From Allolobophora icterica (taxonomy: Eukaryota > Annelida > Clitellata > Crassiclitellata > Lumbricidae), in the NCBI GenBank assembly GCA_963556255.1, contig OY744608.1, positions 8,679,023 through 8,743,022 on the forward strand: a stretch of 64,000 nucleotides of DNA, written 5' to 3'. Position 1 is the first letter of the stretch, and each line of letters opens with the position of its first letter. The translations under genes were made by a program, and so were the position numbers. Below are positions 54,401-59,000 of this stretch, in pieces. The notes beneath the pieces are model-generated. The model did not search any database. It was not told the origin of the DNA and was given only the letters and a program-made list of their open reading frames with translations.

Positions 54401-56034
54401 TTGTTTACACAGATTATCACGCTCAAACAGATTGTTAGACTGTCATGTCATGTCATATCATCATCATCACTTTGCGATGGTAGGCTGCAGGAATGGATAA
54501 ACACTGCCCAGTGGTTTCTGTTTTGTGCGGCATTCATCAAGCTGGTTTCTGATAGCCCAGTCCATCTCATGATGTTGTCAATCCAGGATAGTCTCGGTCT
54601 TCGGTGATTGCAGACTCCTTCTACGAGGCCCGTTATCAGGCTGCCTTTGATGTAGTCACTCGGCTGTCTCAGGATTTATCCGAAGTAACATAGCTTGAGG
54701 GTTCAGACGTGGTTCAGCAGTTCATTCTTGGTCCTCACTACCATGTATACTTGTTCTGTGGTCATATTTTTTGTCAAAGGGATTCTTAACAACTTTCTGA
54801 TGCATTTGTTCTCGAATGCCTGGATGCGTTTCTTTTCTTTTTTCCTTGATTTTCTTCCGTGATTGCAGACTCCTTCTACGAGGCCCGTTATCAGGCTGCC
54901 TTTGATGTAGTCACTCGGCTGTCTCAGGATTTATCCGAAGTAACATAGCTTGAGGGTTCGGACGTGGTTCAGCAGTTCATTCTTGGTCCTCACTACCGTG
55001 TATACTTGTTCTGTGGTCATCTTTTTTGTCAAAGGGATTCTTAACAACTTTCTGATGCATTTGTTCTCGAATGCCTGGATGCGTTTCTTTTCTTTTTTCC
55101 TTAGCTTCCAGGCCTCACATCCGTATGTTACTGTCTGCCATGCCAATGCCCTCATCATATGTAAGTTGGTGTCATTACAGATTGACTTGTTCTTCCATAT
55201 TTTTCTCAGCCATGACCATAATCCCCAAGGCCAGCCTTGATTTAACTTCATCTGAGCATTCCGCCTCTTCAGTTACTCTGCTACCAAAGTACACAAAGGA
55301 TTTTACCTGTTCCAGTCCACCAGTGTCCACTTTTATCTCTACTTATATTAACTGTAATCAATGTAAACTCAAAAATTCCTAAACTGCTACTTAGAAGCTG
55401 AGACACCGAATCAGCGTGTGTATTCACCGAGGTGAATAATTGTGCCAGACTGACACTTGTCTATGTGTACAATTTTGTCCACCTTTATCCCACTTCTTGT
55501 AGATCTGTGGAACAGCTTACATACTGAATACTGATATTTGCTTACTGCCCAGTTTACACTCATAAATGAGTGTAAACAATTTAAAAAACATATGCATAAC
55601 TATATGAGCACAATATCCGATAGTTAAGTTAGTTTTGCTTCATTTTATGGATAAATGTTCTAATTCTATGTTTCGTTGGTTTCAAAATGTCTTTAATGTA
55701 ATGGTTCGTTAGGCACTCTTACATTGTTCATTTCTCATTGTACATTTATACTTTGCTACATGTGGTTCCATTTAGCTGGACTTTTGTTCCTTAGGGTCTG
55801 CCTTTTTGTAACTATGGCGGAGATGTTGTATACTGTTATCAAGATGTCAGAACTAGTTTCACTAAAACAATTCAATGAATGAAGTATATCAAAACATTTT
55901 TTATAGCACCTTTACTTCTAAAAAGTTCAGCTACAGTAACAGCATCATAGAATATATAAAACTACTTCTTCTACCTTCAATGATTTTCATCTTTTCTTCG
56001 TCGGTCGTACGTTCTTCGTTGAGTATTACTTCCT
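10026..56034 (-). CDS. Voltage-gated calcium channel alpha1 subunit, Cav2 class (36 exons, 5' end outside window)
   Basis: Phase-consistent joining of 36 minus-strand exons gives 1,909 residues plus stop. It is the pore-forming subunit of a presynaptic high-voltage-activated calcium channel in the plasma membrane. Visible parts: end of I-II linker ([14 protein letters not shown]), domains II-IV each with S1-S6, S4 segments rich in Arg/Lys ([43 protein letters not shown]), selectivity glutamates in TGEDW, TGEGW and TGESW, an EF-hand, an IQ motif ([17 protein letters not shown]), and a ~720-residue Ser/Pro-rich tail ending SEDEDWC. The RKLPTMP SH3 ligand and D-W-C terminus are Cav2 hallmarks for RIM-BP and PDZ partners, which excludes Cav1 and Cav3. 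The II-III linker is short and has no synprint-like region. Domain I and the beta-subunit-binding helix must lie to the right. The gene converges on filamin. Class assignment is strong; splice variants are not resolvable. Confidence 0.95.
11345..11378. repeat. (GAT)n microsatellite
   Basis: About nine GAT units within the last Cav2 intron. Confidence 0.9.
11978..12055 (+). mobile_element. SINE family B 3' fragment
   Basis: Contains the family phrase gttgccctgtgcttagcttt...gtagtgctttt...ttttgag...tatgattatgat, also found at 14079, 26871, 33822, 37013, 41625 and 46315. Tail part only. Confidence 0.6.
12383..13139 (-). CDS. Cav2 exon 35: long Ser/Pro-rich tail
   Basis: Acceptor CTTCCAG just before a Gln-repeat start; donor GTGAGT at 12382-12377. 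The frame stays open past the donor to a stop at 12336, but using the strong donor in phase 1 joins perfectly to the last exon. Contains [20 protein letters not shown] and a Pro/Ala/Gln-rich end. Confidence 0.85.
13384..13482 (-). CDS. Cav2 exon 34: distal C-terminus
   Basis: Acceptor AATGCAG, donor GTATGT. 33 codons with no stop, reading [20 protein letters not shown] then [13 protein letters not shown]. Confidence 0.75.
14079..14155 (-). mobile_element. SINE family B 3' fragment
   Basis: Reverse copy of the same tail (gctaagcacagggcacc, agcttattcatgagcgct). Confidence 0.6.
14422..14506 (-). CDS. Cav2 exon 33: distal C-terminus
   Basis: Acceptor TTCAACAG, donor GTTGGC. Reads [20 protein letters not shown] then ESFDGLSLE. 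Phase fits both neighbours; conservation cannot be judged by eye. Confidence 0.75.
14745..16180. repeat. 41-bp minisatellite with higher-order structure
   Basis: About 33 tandem copies of a 41-bp unit (caatttagaccagaagttct + gccacttcctgacatgccta + a) in a Cav2 intron. Interior units are nearly identical; edge units diverge (cagcagttctgccactttct). Three units carry the same 6-bp deletion (ctgcctaacatg at 15055, 15500, 15822), spaced 445 and 322 bp, exactly 10 and 7 full units plus one short unit. Confidence 0.97.
16214..16260 (-). mobile_element. SINE family B short fragment
   Basis: Contains cacagggcaccagcttattc followed by acaagcact and gtcaagtcag, as in the copy at 37013. It abuts the decayed end of the 41-bp array. 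Confidence 0.5.
16518..16666 (-). CDS. Cav2 exon 32: distal C-terminus
   Basis: Acceptor TTTGACAG, donor GTAAAT. Begins [20 protein letters not shown], resembling the segment after the IQ motif in invertebrate Cav2. Phase 0 in, phase 2 out. Confidence 0.88.
16700..17957. other. Cav2 intron stretch without a recognised element
   Basis: AT-rich intron sequence with short A/T triplet runs. An exon-like 39-nt interval at 17313-17351 was considered and rejected because of an in-frame stop. Confidence 0.4.
17958..18130. repeat. Direct tandem duplication, two ~85-bp copies
   Basis: The phrase from ttaatg(a/g)taacgtctttta to gtgcgttttacagcagtt occurs twice back to back at a period of 85 bp, with a few differences. 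Confidence 0.95.
18838..18896. repeat. (AAT)n microsatellite
   Basis: About 19 uninterrupted AAT units, with more interrupted units nearby (18716-18735, 18900-18945). Confidence 0.95.
19433..19812. repeat. GACA/CACA microsatellite, ~380 bp
   Basis: Long imperfect run of GACA, CACA and GAGA tetramers. It generates Cys/Leu/Ser/Val-rich ORFs in all minus frames that are not genes. Confidence 0.95.
19970..20365. repeat. 26-bp tandem repeat
   Basis: About 15 copies of gccaacatcagtacttgtca + cataat, alternating partly between agtactt and agtattt. Abuts a LINE/SINE-type tail at 20366. Confidence 0.95.
20366..20440 (+). mobile_element. LINE 3' tail fragment with (AATG)n
   Basis: Contains agcgcctctgagtagc, cttgaaggggcgctatataa and aatgaatgaatgaatgaat, the same 3' end as the LINE at 35036-35106. 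Confidence 0.75.
21283..21490 (+). mobile_element. tRNA-derived SINE (family A)
   Basis: Head with tRNA-like boxes (ggccaattggtcagagcgct; acgggttcaagcctc) followed by the body phrase gaccttgagcaagtct and tail caaatacagttgtattgtat. Its 3' end lies ~25 bp from the donor of Cav2 exon 31. Confidence 0.8.
21513..21610 (-). CDS. Cav2 exon 31: IQ motif
   Basis: Acceptor ATTTCAG, donor GTCAGT. Contains [20 protein letters not shown], the calmodulin-binding IQ motif. A SINE ends only about 25 bp past the donor. Confidence 0.95.
22110..22214 (-). CDS. Cav2 exon 30: pre-IQ region
   Basis: Acceptor TTTCAG, donor GTATCA. Contains [20 protein letters not shown], matching the pre-IQ segment of Cav2 channels. 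Confidence 0.94.
22618..22723 (-). CDS. Cav2 exon 29: proximal C-terminus
   Basis: Acceptor ATTCCAG, donor GTGCCA. Contains [20 protein letters not shown] then [15 protein letters not shown]. Confidence 0.94.
23253..23349 (-). CDS. Cav2 exon 28: EF-hand region
   Basis: Acceptor TGCTTAG, donor GTAAGA. Contains [20 protein letters not shown] then [12 protein letters not shown]. Confidence 0.95.
23930..24166 (-). mobile_element. tRNA-derived SINE with LINE-like tail (family 1)
   Basis: On the minus strand: head GTGGTGGCTCAGTGGTAAG (box A) and GGTTCGAATCC (box B, + strand 24104-24114), a body with ACCTTGGGCAAGTCCTTCAC, then a hairpin tail AGCGCCTC...GAGGCGCT and (AAATA)n. The tail matches the local LINE 3' end. 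Confidence 0.85.
24302..24429 (-). CDS. Cav2 exon 27: IVS6 end and EF-hand start
   Basis: Acceptor TTTTTAG, donor GTAAGA. Contains [20 protein letters not shown] and [17 protein letters not shown]. Confidence 0.97.
24440..24480. repeat. (CAAT)n microsatellite
   Basis: Run of tcaatcaatcaatcaatca immediately upstream (minus sense) of Cav2 exon 27's acceptor. Confidence 0.85.
24781..24934 (-). CDS. Cav2 exon 26: domain IV selectivity filter and IVS6 start
   Basis: Acceptor GTTTCAG, donor GTAAGA. Contains [20 protein letters not shown], with glutamate in TGESW (Cys before the filter where most Cav2 have Ser), then [12 protein letters not shown]. Confidence 0.96.
24980..25125. repeat. ATGT/ATGC simple repeat
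   Basis: Imperfect tetranucleotide run (atgtatgtatgcatgtat types) in a Cav2 intron. Confidence 0.85.
25390..25481 (-). CDS. Cav2 exon 25: domain IV turret and pore helix
   Basis: Acceptor GTTTTAG, donor GTACTG. Reads [20 protein letters not shown] then [11 protein letters not shown]. Confidence 0.94.
25862..26175 (+). mobile_element. Possible tRNA-derived SINE (unique family here)
   Basis: Starts gggcccgtagagtaatggat (box A-like) and aagatcgaacccc (box B-like), ends near ttaataataaacgaaaat. Only one copy was seen in this window, so the assignment rests on the promoter-like boxes. Confidence 0.45.
26508..26715 (-). mobile_element. SINE family 1, tail-truncated copy
   Basis: Same head and body as 23930-24166 (ggattcgaacc on the + strand; cttgcccaaggtccgtacgc) but the copy starts within the hairpin and lacks the A-rich tail. 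Confidence 0.85.
26871..26955 (+). mobile_element. SINE family B 3' fragment
   Basis: aataagctggtgccctgcac then ttagcttttgaatagcgctt and a gattac-type end. Confidence 0.6.
27012..27077 (-). CDS. Cav2 exon 24: IVS5
   Basis: A 66-nt exon; acceptor TTGTTAG, donor GTAGCT. Reads [20 protein letters not shown] then MQ. Confidence 0.95.
27137..27968. mobile_element. Outer inverted-repeat element
   Basis: Ends are inverted repeats: TGTGATGCCAGGGCTCAAAA + CCCGTC at left, and GACGGGTTTTGAGCCCTG + GCGTCACA at right (one mismatch in the outer part). A partial reverse-orientation copy lies at about 31070-31476. No transposase ORF. Target duplication is unclear. Confidence 0.75.
27290..27693. mobile_element. 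Inner inverted-repeat element nested in the outer one
   Basis: About 38-bp terminal inverted repeats with one mismatch (TATGTGATGCCGCATATGAA ... CATAACGCGGG and its complement at 27655-27692). The partial copy at 31 kb lacks it at the equivalent position, so it inserted later. Confidence 0.8.
28059..28205. repeat. CATC/CAAC-rich low-complexity repeat
   Basis: Imperfect run of ccatc, caacc and atcc words in a Cav2 intron. Confidence 0.85.
28415..28534 (-). CDS. Cav2 exon 23: IVS4 voltage sensor
   Basis: Acceptor TTCTTCAG, donor GTGAAT. Contains [20 protein letters not shown] then [15 protein letters not shown]. The IVS3-S4 turn encoded just before is a known splice-variable position in Cav2 genes, but no second version is seen here. 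Confidence 0.96.
28805..29045 (+). mobile_element. LINE C-terminal fragment
   Basis: One plus frame near 28945-29044 reads [20 protein letters not shown] then [12 protein letters not shown] and stop, the signature C-terminal end of non-LTR retrotransposon reverse transcriptases. Upstream the frame is broken. Confidence 0.7.
29491..29595 (-). CDS. Cav2 exon 22: IVS3
   Basis: Acceptor TTGAAACAG, donor GTTTGT. Contains [20 protein letters not shown] then [11 protein letters not shown]. Confidence 0.95.
30018..30451. mobile_element. hAT-like non-autonomous element, copy 1
   Basis: TIRs TAGGGGTCCACCGG ... CCGGTGGACCCCTA, flanked by a perfect 8-bp target duplication gtacacac (30010-30017 and 30452-30459). 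434 bp, no transposase. The interior matches copy 2 at 59838 in reverse orientation (gaagcttcgcatatgg; gtttccggaagtattcgcct). Confidence 0.9.
30622..30747 (-). CDS. Cav2 exon 21: IVS1-S2 loop and IVS2
   Basis: Acceptor TTTTTGTAG, donor GTATGG. Reads [20 protein letters not shown] then [19 protein letters not shown]. Confidence 0.94.
31070..31476. mobile_element. Partial reverse copy of the outer 27-kb element
   Basis: Shares agctgaaataggtgagaggg, tttgatgacacgaatattct and accgacatgtgactggtttt-type sequence with 27145-27970 in reverse order. Only the end near 31470 (ttttgagcccctgtgtcac) is intact, and the inner element is absent. Confidence 0.8.
31717..31881 (-). CDS. Cav2 exon 20: III-IV linker and IVS1
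   Basis: Acceptor GTCTACAG, donor GTTTGT. Contains [20 protein letters not shown] and [19 protein letters not shown]. Confidence 0.96.
32406..32607 (-). CDS. Cav2 exon 19: IIIS6 and III-IV linker start
   Basis: Acceptor TTCTTCAG, donor GTCTGA (weak after +3). Contains [20 protein letters not shown] and [20 protein letters not shown]. The exon keeps phase 0 into exon 20. Confidence 0.94.
32919..33150 (-). mobile_element. SINE family 1, full-length copy
   Basis: Minus-strand head, box B (ggattcgaacc on the + strand), body, hairpin tail and (AAATA)n tail (tttatttatttattccgga on +). Followed at once by a family A SINE, so two SINEs lie head to tail. Confidence 0.85.
33152..33350 (-). mobile_element. 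SINE family A
   Basis: Minus-strand copy with tail acaatacaatacaactg, body gaacttgctcaaggtcc and box B-like ggtttgaactcc (as read on +). Confidence 0.75.
33518..33712. repeat. AAGACC hexamer minisatellite
   Basis: Hexamer array (aagaccaagacc) with periodic aacctc interruptions; ends in ctcgag motifs. Produces Lys/Thr and Leu/Val/Gly ORFs on both strands that are not genes. Confidence 0.93.
33822..33895 (+). mobile_element. SINE family B 3' fragment
   Basis: atgagctggtgccctgtgct, tagcttctacgtagtgcttt and a gattacgactac end, just upstream of Cav2 exon 18's donor side. Confidence 0.55.
33935..34084 (-). CDS. Cav2 exon 18: domain III pore loop
   Basis: Acceptor ATTTCAG, donor GTGAGT. Contains [20 protein letters not shown] and the filter TGEGWP with its selectivity glutamate. 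Confidence 0.96.
34095..34420. repeat. Degenerate ~20-bp repeat (taatgtaacacaaaatga)
   Basis: Many decayed units of taatgtaacacaaaatgag with variable length in a Cav2 intron. Confidence 0.85.
34578..35106 (+). mobile_element. LINE 3' end (CR1/L2-like) with hairpin tail
   Basis: A plus ORF ends at 35057 with [17 protein letters not shown] and upstream [19 protein letters not shown], both diagnostic of the C-terminal part of LINE polyproteins. The 3' UTR tail is agcgcctctgagtagttccc, ttgaaggggcgctatataaa and (GAAT)n. 5'-truncated. Confidence 0.85.
35125..35250 (+). mobile_element. LINE 3' tail fragment
   Basis: A second diverged tail of the same kind: gagcctccgagtagtcatct, gagaggcactacataaatgc, then tgaatcaatgaat. 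Confidence 0.6.
35299..35459 (-). CDS. Cav2 exon 17: IIIS5 and turret
   Basis: Acceptor TATTAG, donor GTATGT. Contains [20 protein letters not shown] and [18 protein letters not shown]. Confidence 0.97.
36205..36307 (-). CDS. Cav2 exon 16: IIIS4 voltage sensor
   Basis: Acceptor GTTTCAG, donor GTTCAG. Contains [20 protein letters not shown] then NRVPKLK, the conserved charged S4 and linker. Confidence 0.96.
36366..36573 (-). mobile_element. SINE family A
   Basis: Tail aatacaatacaactgcattt, body gaagaacttgctcaaagtcc and head ccgagcgctccaaccaatcg as read on +. It starts ~58 bp upstream (minus sense) of Cav2 exon 16's acceptor. Confidence 0.75.
37013..37092 (-). mobile_element. SINE family B fragment
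   Basis: aagccaagcacagggcacca then gcttattcacaagcactg and gtcgtccagagatgtcc as read on +. Confidence 0.6.
37453..37559 (-). CDS. Cav2 exon 15: IIIS2-S3
   Basis: Acceptor GATGCAG, donor GTAAGT. Reads [20 protein letters not shown] then [11 protein letters not shown], typical of HVA domain III. Confidence 0.96.
38149..38338 (-). CDS. Cav2 exon 14: IIIS1-IIIS2
   Basis: Acceptor TTCCGTAG, donor GTGAGT. Contains [20 protein letters not shown] then [20 protein letters not shown] and the IIIS2 start ([11 protein letters not shown]). Confidence 0.97.
38455..38530 (-). mobile_element. SINE family C head fragment
   Basis: Reads tttctgccctggcggggatt + tgaacctacgacc on +, the reverse complement of a box B-containing tRNA-like head. 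Confidence 0.5.
39198..39385 (+). mobile_element. SINE family C
   Basis: Head ggcgctcgatagtgtagtgg, box B ggttcaaatcc (39253-39263), body gccaaggcagatatttggtt and ggactggccatccgctctc. Similar copy at 39942. Confidence 0.75.
39789..39864 (-). CDS. Cav2 exon 13: end of II-III linker
   Basis: Acceptor TTATTTAG, donor GTTAGT. Contains [17 protein letters not shown], matching the conserved Cav2 phrase just before IIIS1. Confidence 0.93.
39942..40175 (+). mobile_element. SINE family C, diverged copy
   Basis: Head gcgaggtgcacaagtctagt + ggttagcatg, box B region ttcaaatccctaccagggca, body ggactggccacccaccctca. Confidence 0.75.
40575..40648 (-). CDS. Cav2 exon 12: II-III linker
   Basis: Acceptor CTTTTAG, donor GTCAGT. 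Reads [20 protein letters not shown], hydrophilic and acidic. Phase links exon 11 to exon 13. Confidence 0.8.
41625..41822 (-). mobile_element. SINE family B, most complete copy
   Basis: The minus strand starts with a tRNA-like head (gtagtggtatgttatgtgcc, box B region ggtttgaatctacc) and ends with the family tail (gggcaccagcctattcatga and gtaatctcc on +). This copy defines the fragments listed elsewhere as family B. Confidence 0.75.
41980..42110 (-). CDS. Cav2 exon 11: II-III linker
   Basis: Acceptor TCCGTAG, donor GTAAGT. The frame fixed by its neighbours reads [20 protein letters not shown] then [16 protein letters not shown]. Longer antiparallel-looking ORFs over this span are other frames of the same exon. 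Confidence 0.85.
42223..42370 (+). mobile_element. SINE family D copy
   Basis: cattcgataacgcatttggt then ctgtaatccgacg and ctgcaggtttaatact, related to 52200-52490. Confidence 0.5.
42577..42650. repeat. ATGT/GATG simple repeat
   Basis: Imperfect tetranucleotide run in a Cav2 intron. Confidence 0.85.
42891..43040. repeat. ~35-bp tandem repeat (catccagcttctagttcgag)
   Basis: About four units of catccagcttctagtt + gagctatattttcatcgct with substitutions. Confidence 0.88.
43041..44876. other. Cav2 intron 10 stretch, mostly unassigned
   Basis: AT-rich intron DNA without coding signal. A family A SINE tail fragment is visible near 44429-44480 (atacgatacaatacaactgt). No other feature seen. Confidence 0.5.
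44877..44962. repeat. 27-bp tandem repeat, three copies
   Basis: agcacaaggtacacataaag + aacagcc repeated three times. Confidence 0.92.
45310..45750. repeat. ~38-bp tandem array rich in CAGCTG
   Basis: About a dozen diverged units of the type cagctgcatgctaccataac + agctggatactatcac. Many units contain the palindrome CAGCTG. Confidence 0.93.
46052..46152 (-). CDS. Cav2 exon 10: IIS6 end and start of II-III linker
   Basis: Acceptor CTCTCAG, donor GTGAAC. Contains [20 protein letters not shown], the highly conserved S6 end, then a Gln/Glu-rich stretch. Confidence 0.96.
46315..46440 (+). mobile_element. SINE family B 3' part
   Basis: gtgaataagctggtgcccca then cttggctttcgagtggcacc and a gattatgattacaattatg end. 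Confidence 0.6.
46574..46694 (-). CDS. Cav2 exon 9: domain II selectivity filter and IIS6 start
   Basis: Acceptor CGTTAG, donor GTATCC. Contains [15 protein letters not shown], with the selectivity glutamate in TGEDW, and the first half of IIS6 ([13 protein letters not shown]). Confidence 0.96.
46978..47393. mobile_element. hAT-like non-autonomous element with ATTCGGCCGAAT motifs
   Basis: TIRs TAGGGCTGTACCGAATA at both ends; flanks atgtacat and atgtatat match at 7 of 8 positions, fitting an aged 8-bp target duplication. 416 bp, no transposase, interior with repeated palindromic ATTCGGCCGAAT. Confidence 0.82.
47878..48230. repeat. AGATCCAACAGATCAA-type minisatellite
   Basis: Short imperfect units of gatccaacagatc and aaatcaaagagatc. 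Makes Leu/Asp/Phe-rich minus ORFs and Arg/Ser/Asn-rich plus ORFs that are not genes. Confidence 0.93.
48338..48410 (-). CDS. Cav2 exon 8: domain II pore turret
   Basis: Acceptor TTTTACAG, donor GTAAGA. Reads [20 protein letters not shown] then TVFQ, the segment before the pore helix. Confidence 0.95.
48662..48793 (-). CDS. Cav2 exon 7: IIS4-S5 linker and IIS5
   Basis: Acceptor TATCTGTAG directly precedes ATACTGGGCATCG; donor GTAAGT. Encodes [20 protein letters not shown] and IIS5 ending LLGMQLFGG. The first bases of this exon and its acceptor are the apparent source of the satellite filling the upstream intron. Confidence 0.95.
48788..49745. repeat. 55-bp satellite seeded from the exon 7 splice acceptor
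   Basis: Seventeen tandem units (starts of cagtatcta/cagcatcta at 48841, 48896, 48951, 49006, 49061, 49114, 49169, 49224, 49279, 49334, 49387, 49433, 49496, ~49538, 49593, 49646, 49699). Unit zero is the genuine junction at 48788-48840, including the first exon bases and the acceptor. Units near the exon are almost identical; those past 49500 are more diverged. Confidence 0.95.
50042..50154 (-). CDS. Cav2 exon 6: IIS3-S4 voltage sensor
   Basis: Acceptor TTTTAG, donor GTCAGT. Encodes the S3-S4 turn and the S4 helix with regularly spaced charges ([14 protein letters not shown]). Leaves in phase 2. Confidence 0.95.
50613..50725 (-). CDS. Cav2 exon 5: IIS2 to IIS3
   Basis: Acceptor TTTGCAG, donor GTAAAT. 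Contains [20 protein letters not shown] and SSFNIFDCV, typical of HVA channel domain II. Confidence 0.95.
51334..51461 (-). CDS. Cav2 exon 4: IIS1
   Basis: Acceptor CTGATAG. Contains the IIS1 membrane segment ([20 protein letters not shown]) and ends [19 protein letters not shown] at 51353 would break the frame; the GTGAGC donor at 51333 keeps it, so the longer exon was chosen. Confidence 0.9.
51699..51828. mobile_element. 130-bp inverted-repeat element (MITE)
   Basis: Imperfect TIRs (CATGGGCGTCCACAGGA; TCCTGACGCCCATC) flanked by an exact 8-bp duplication tgtactta (51691-51698, 51829-51836). The interior has gggggcaaatccccttttgc, a further small hairpin. Confidence 0.82.
52200..52490 (+). 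mobile_element. SINE family D copy
   Basis: tggtctcttggtagtgtatt (box A-like), tctgggttgactctac (box B-like), then a body with acaagttgtttgcacacaat and atgcactgtgccgtgtccag. Confidence 0.55.
52561..52642 (-). CDS. Cav2 exon 3: I-II linker to IIS1
   Basis: Acceptor GTTGTAG, donor GTATGT. Reads [20 protein letters not shown] then RTEKRFK, the basic segment before IIS1. Confidence 0.88.
53475..53585 (-). CDS. Cav2 exon 2: I-II linker
   Basis: Acceptor TTATCAG, donor GTAAGG. Starts [15 protein letters not shown] and ends in an acidic run ([14 protein letters not shown]). Phase 1 on both sides fits its neighbours. This is a low-conservation linker. Confidence 0.8.
53758..53880 (+). mobile_element. 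SINE family A, short copy
   Basis: acagtggccaaatgtatgta head, ggttcaggttcaggct box B region, tail atcaaatacagttgcattgt. The internal body is mostly deleted. Confidence 0.65.
54440..55340 (-). mobile_element. LINE fragment with internal 255-bp tandem duplication
   Basis: Minus frame 54931-55251 reads [20 protein letters not shown] then [16 protein letters not shown], a signature of the region after the reverse transcriptase in several LINE groups. Bases 54606-54847 are repeated at 54861-55102 with about three differences, separated by 13 bp. Downstream frames are broken. Confidence 0.8.
55975..56034 (-). CDS. Cav2 exon 1 of window: I-II linker after the beta-binding site
   Basis: Acceptor TTTCAG, donor GTAGAA. 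Reads (E)[19 protein letters not shown], matching the AEEVIL segment that directly follows the beta-interaction helix in Cav2 channels. The first codon is split, so the exon with the helix itself lies upstream, outside what I can see. Confidence 0.85.
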
Positions 56035-59000
56035 CTGAAAATCAAGAAGTTTCTTATTGCAGTGTAAAAGTGAATGACAAAAGGACAGAACATGAAACGC
56101 AGAATGTCTTTAGAAGTAAATAAGCCAAACGCGCCTTAAGCTGAAGAACTCTGACTGAGAACATTGATACACCAGGGGTGGGGGGGTGCACATGTCATTT
56201 AACCAGGAGTGCAAGGCACTAAGCCAAAGGATCATATGCAATTGAACCAGGACTGCATAGCTCAATAAATGACCCAAAAGTGTTTAATTCAATAGGGTAG
56301 GAGTGCTGCATATGTCAGTGAACCAGGAGTTTATGGGTAAAAACTCAGGAATGCATAGTTTAATGAATCACCCAAACTATCCTTGCCAAATCTGGATGAC
56401 TTAAGTAAGTCAACAAGGGTGCATAATTCAATGACCTCAGCAAGCATACATAAGCCAAAGGGCACAGTGACACAAGATAAATGATATTGCACAAGACAAT
56501 GAACATACAAGCGTTAAGGGAATCGCCAAGAGTTAAAGAAAGCACCAGCAAGACAAATATAAGTAAGCAAATGGATTTGGCAAGAATAACTGGGCAGATC
56601 GCCTATTATGAGCTGACCATGCTGATTGGATTTCACAGATGCATGTACTATGATAGCAGAATACATTTGCCAAACGTTTTGTAAACAAGAGCCCTCAAAA
56701 GATTTATGCTTTTGTGGAATGGCAAAAATGAAATTGCTCCATGCTTGAGTGCAGTTCATTCTATTCTTGTTACCTTACAGCAATTCACAAAATCTGATAA
56801 GCACAAAGGAATAACAAACAGCTCAGAAGTTTGATGTAAAACCAAAGACAGTTTTCTACATTAAATGCACAGTTAAGTCCAGAGATACTGGTATACAATT
56901 AAATAAACATTTGCAAAAGGACGACTCCAAGAAGCAGACTACAGCAATAGAAGCATGTACAATAAAACGTTGCCTTGGGCAAGGCTGTGGTCAGCACTAA
57001 TACTTTTATTCACTGGATTCCTTGAAAATGATAAGCACTTTATATGTCGTAGGTGTTTTACATGTTAGCATCAAATTGTGCGTAATTAAAGCAACCAATG
57101 AACATGGAGCAAGTAAACGACTCAGCTCAGCTTATACGCTTGCTGGATGAAGATCACCCTGTGATCTGAGCTTAATACACTTGGAAGAAAACGAAGGGCA
57201 GTCCATTAAGCAAAACCCAAGAGGCAGACATGGATATGAAGTGCTATAGACTTCATTTTCTTGGCCTCAGCATGTCAGGGAGGATGGTTCTTCATTTCCC
57301 CTCCCACCAACAGTATATCATGGTCGCATACTTATTTTAGCATACTTATTTTAGCATATTTTTTTTGCAGAGCAAAAAAGAGTGCAAGTCGATCAAAATC
57401 TCATATGTCTTTCTGCCACATCGGGGATTTGAACCCCAACAGTCCTGCATGCAAACCACTATAGTATAGTGTACCATAACTTTCTTCATAGCTTCGTCTG
57501 ATTCTAAATAAGCCGGTCTTTTAATGGTGCGTGGCACTGTAGAAATTATCAAACAGTAAATCTAGTGCTAAACATATCTTCACTGAAAACTGACTCACAG
57601 ATCAAGACATCCACTGACGTGACACACAAAATGAGTTTAGTAAGTGACCCAGTTGATGGAATGTCAAATCACAAATGCACACTGAACGAATTGGGGACTC
57701 ACTTGTGTCTTAGCAACAACCACAAATATGAACTTCACTGACATTCAAATGCATATGCATAAAAACCAGACATAAGTAAAACTATGACATCTAGAAACTA
57801 GAAAAGACTAAATCGAAATCGAATAAATTTTTAAAACGTGAGCAAGTGTAGAATGTGTTAAATTGGGTAGGTGAGGATGCGTGAAATTTGTGACACACTG
57901 AATTTGACCTGCAGAGAACCTTGCTCTCAAACTGAACAGGGACATCTGCACAGGAATTAAAATTACAGTTTAAAAAGCACTAACATGATTTTGGAATTGA
58001 GAAAGCACTACCAACAGATCACACTCTGCTAACCTACTTCCTTATATTTATCTCAAAATTCCTTCCAGAGTTAAGCCTATTACAAATAATTATACTATCA
58101 CAGTTTATAAGCAGTTAATAATTTGGAAGACAACACTTAAACGACAAGCTGCATTTATTTTTTCCCAGTTACTTTTAGTACACTCTTTTCAATAAAGTAT
58201 TAAATATAATCATACCCTTTACACTACAATTTCCCACAATGTCAACTGGATTTTGATGGAAATATTTTGCATCTACCAAAGAACAATCTACTGCTACTGA
58301 TTTATAACAAAGAGAAAAAAATTGGCTGTTATATTAGCATTTATTGAAGTTGGATTAACTGCTGAAATAAATTAACAACAATACAAAAGATCTAACTAAC
58401 GGAACAACTATAGTAATATTAAAATTCCTTCATTTTGGAACAGACTGATAACCAGCAATCAGGAGAAAGCAAGCTCTTGCCTCCCCACTTCCCAAGAGTG
58501 CTATCATCTACCTAAGTCCACTACAGTCTCGTTGCATGCCAATAATATGGCTTTGGTCCCACGGGAGCAAAGCAAAAACATGCGAATGGCCAACCTTACA
58601 GCAAAACACAAAACAAGATTCCAACATCTGAGCTTCAAAACACAGTTTCGTGCAAAGACAAGATGCACGGAGTCATACTTGCTGGACACATTCCCGGCCA
58701 ATGTCCAACATCTCAGCCACCTCAGCCAGGCAATGTTAGAATGCCCTATATCTGAGCCAATTACTTTAACTCATCATTTAATACATTTCTTAACACTTGT
58801 GCTTTTCAAAAGTATTTATCATTTTATTTTACACATTTTTTTACTGTTGTTGCAGCTGCTTCACACTGTGCACTTAGTAGGCCTATGTTACCATTATTTA
58901 CCTGATTATTGTCATTGTTATTATTATTTTTACTACTACTGTTATTACTGCGATTAGTACTAATATTATTGCTGCTGTGTTGTTTTTACTGTTATTACTA

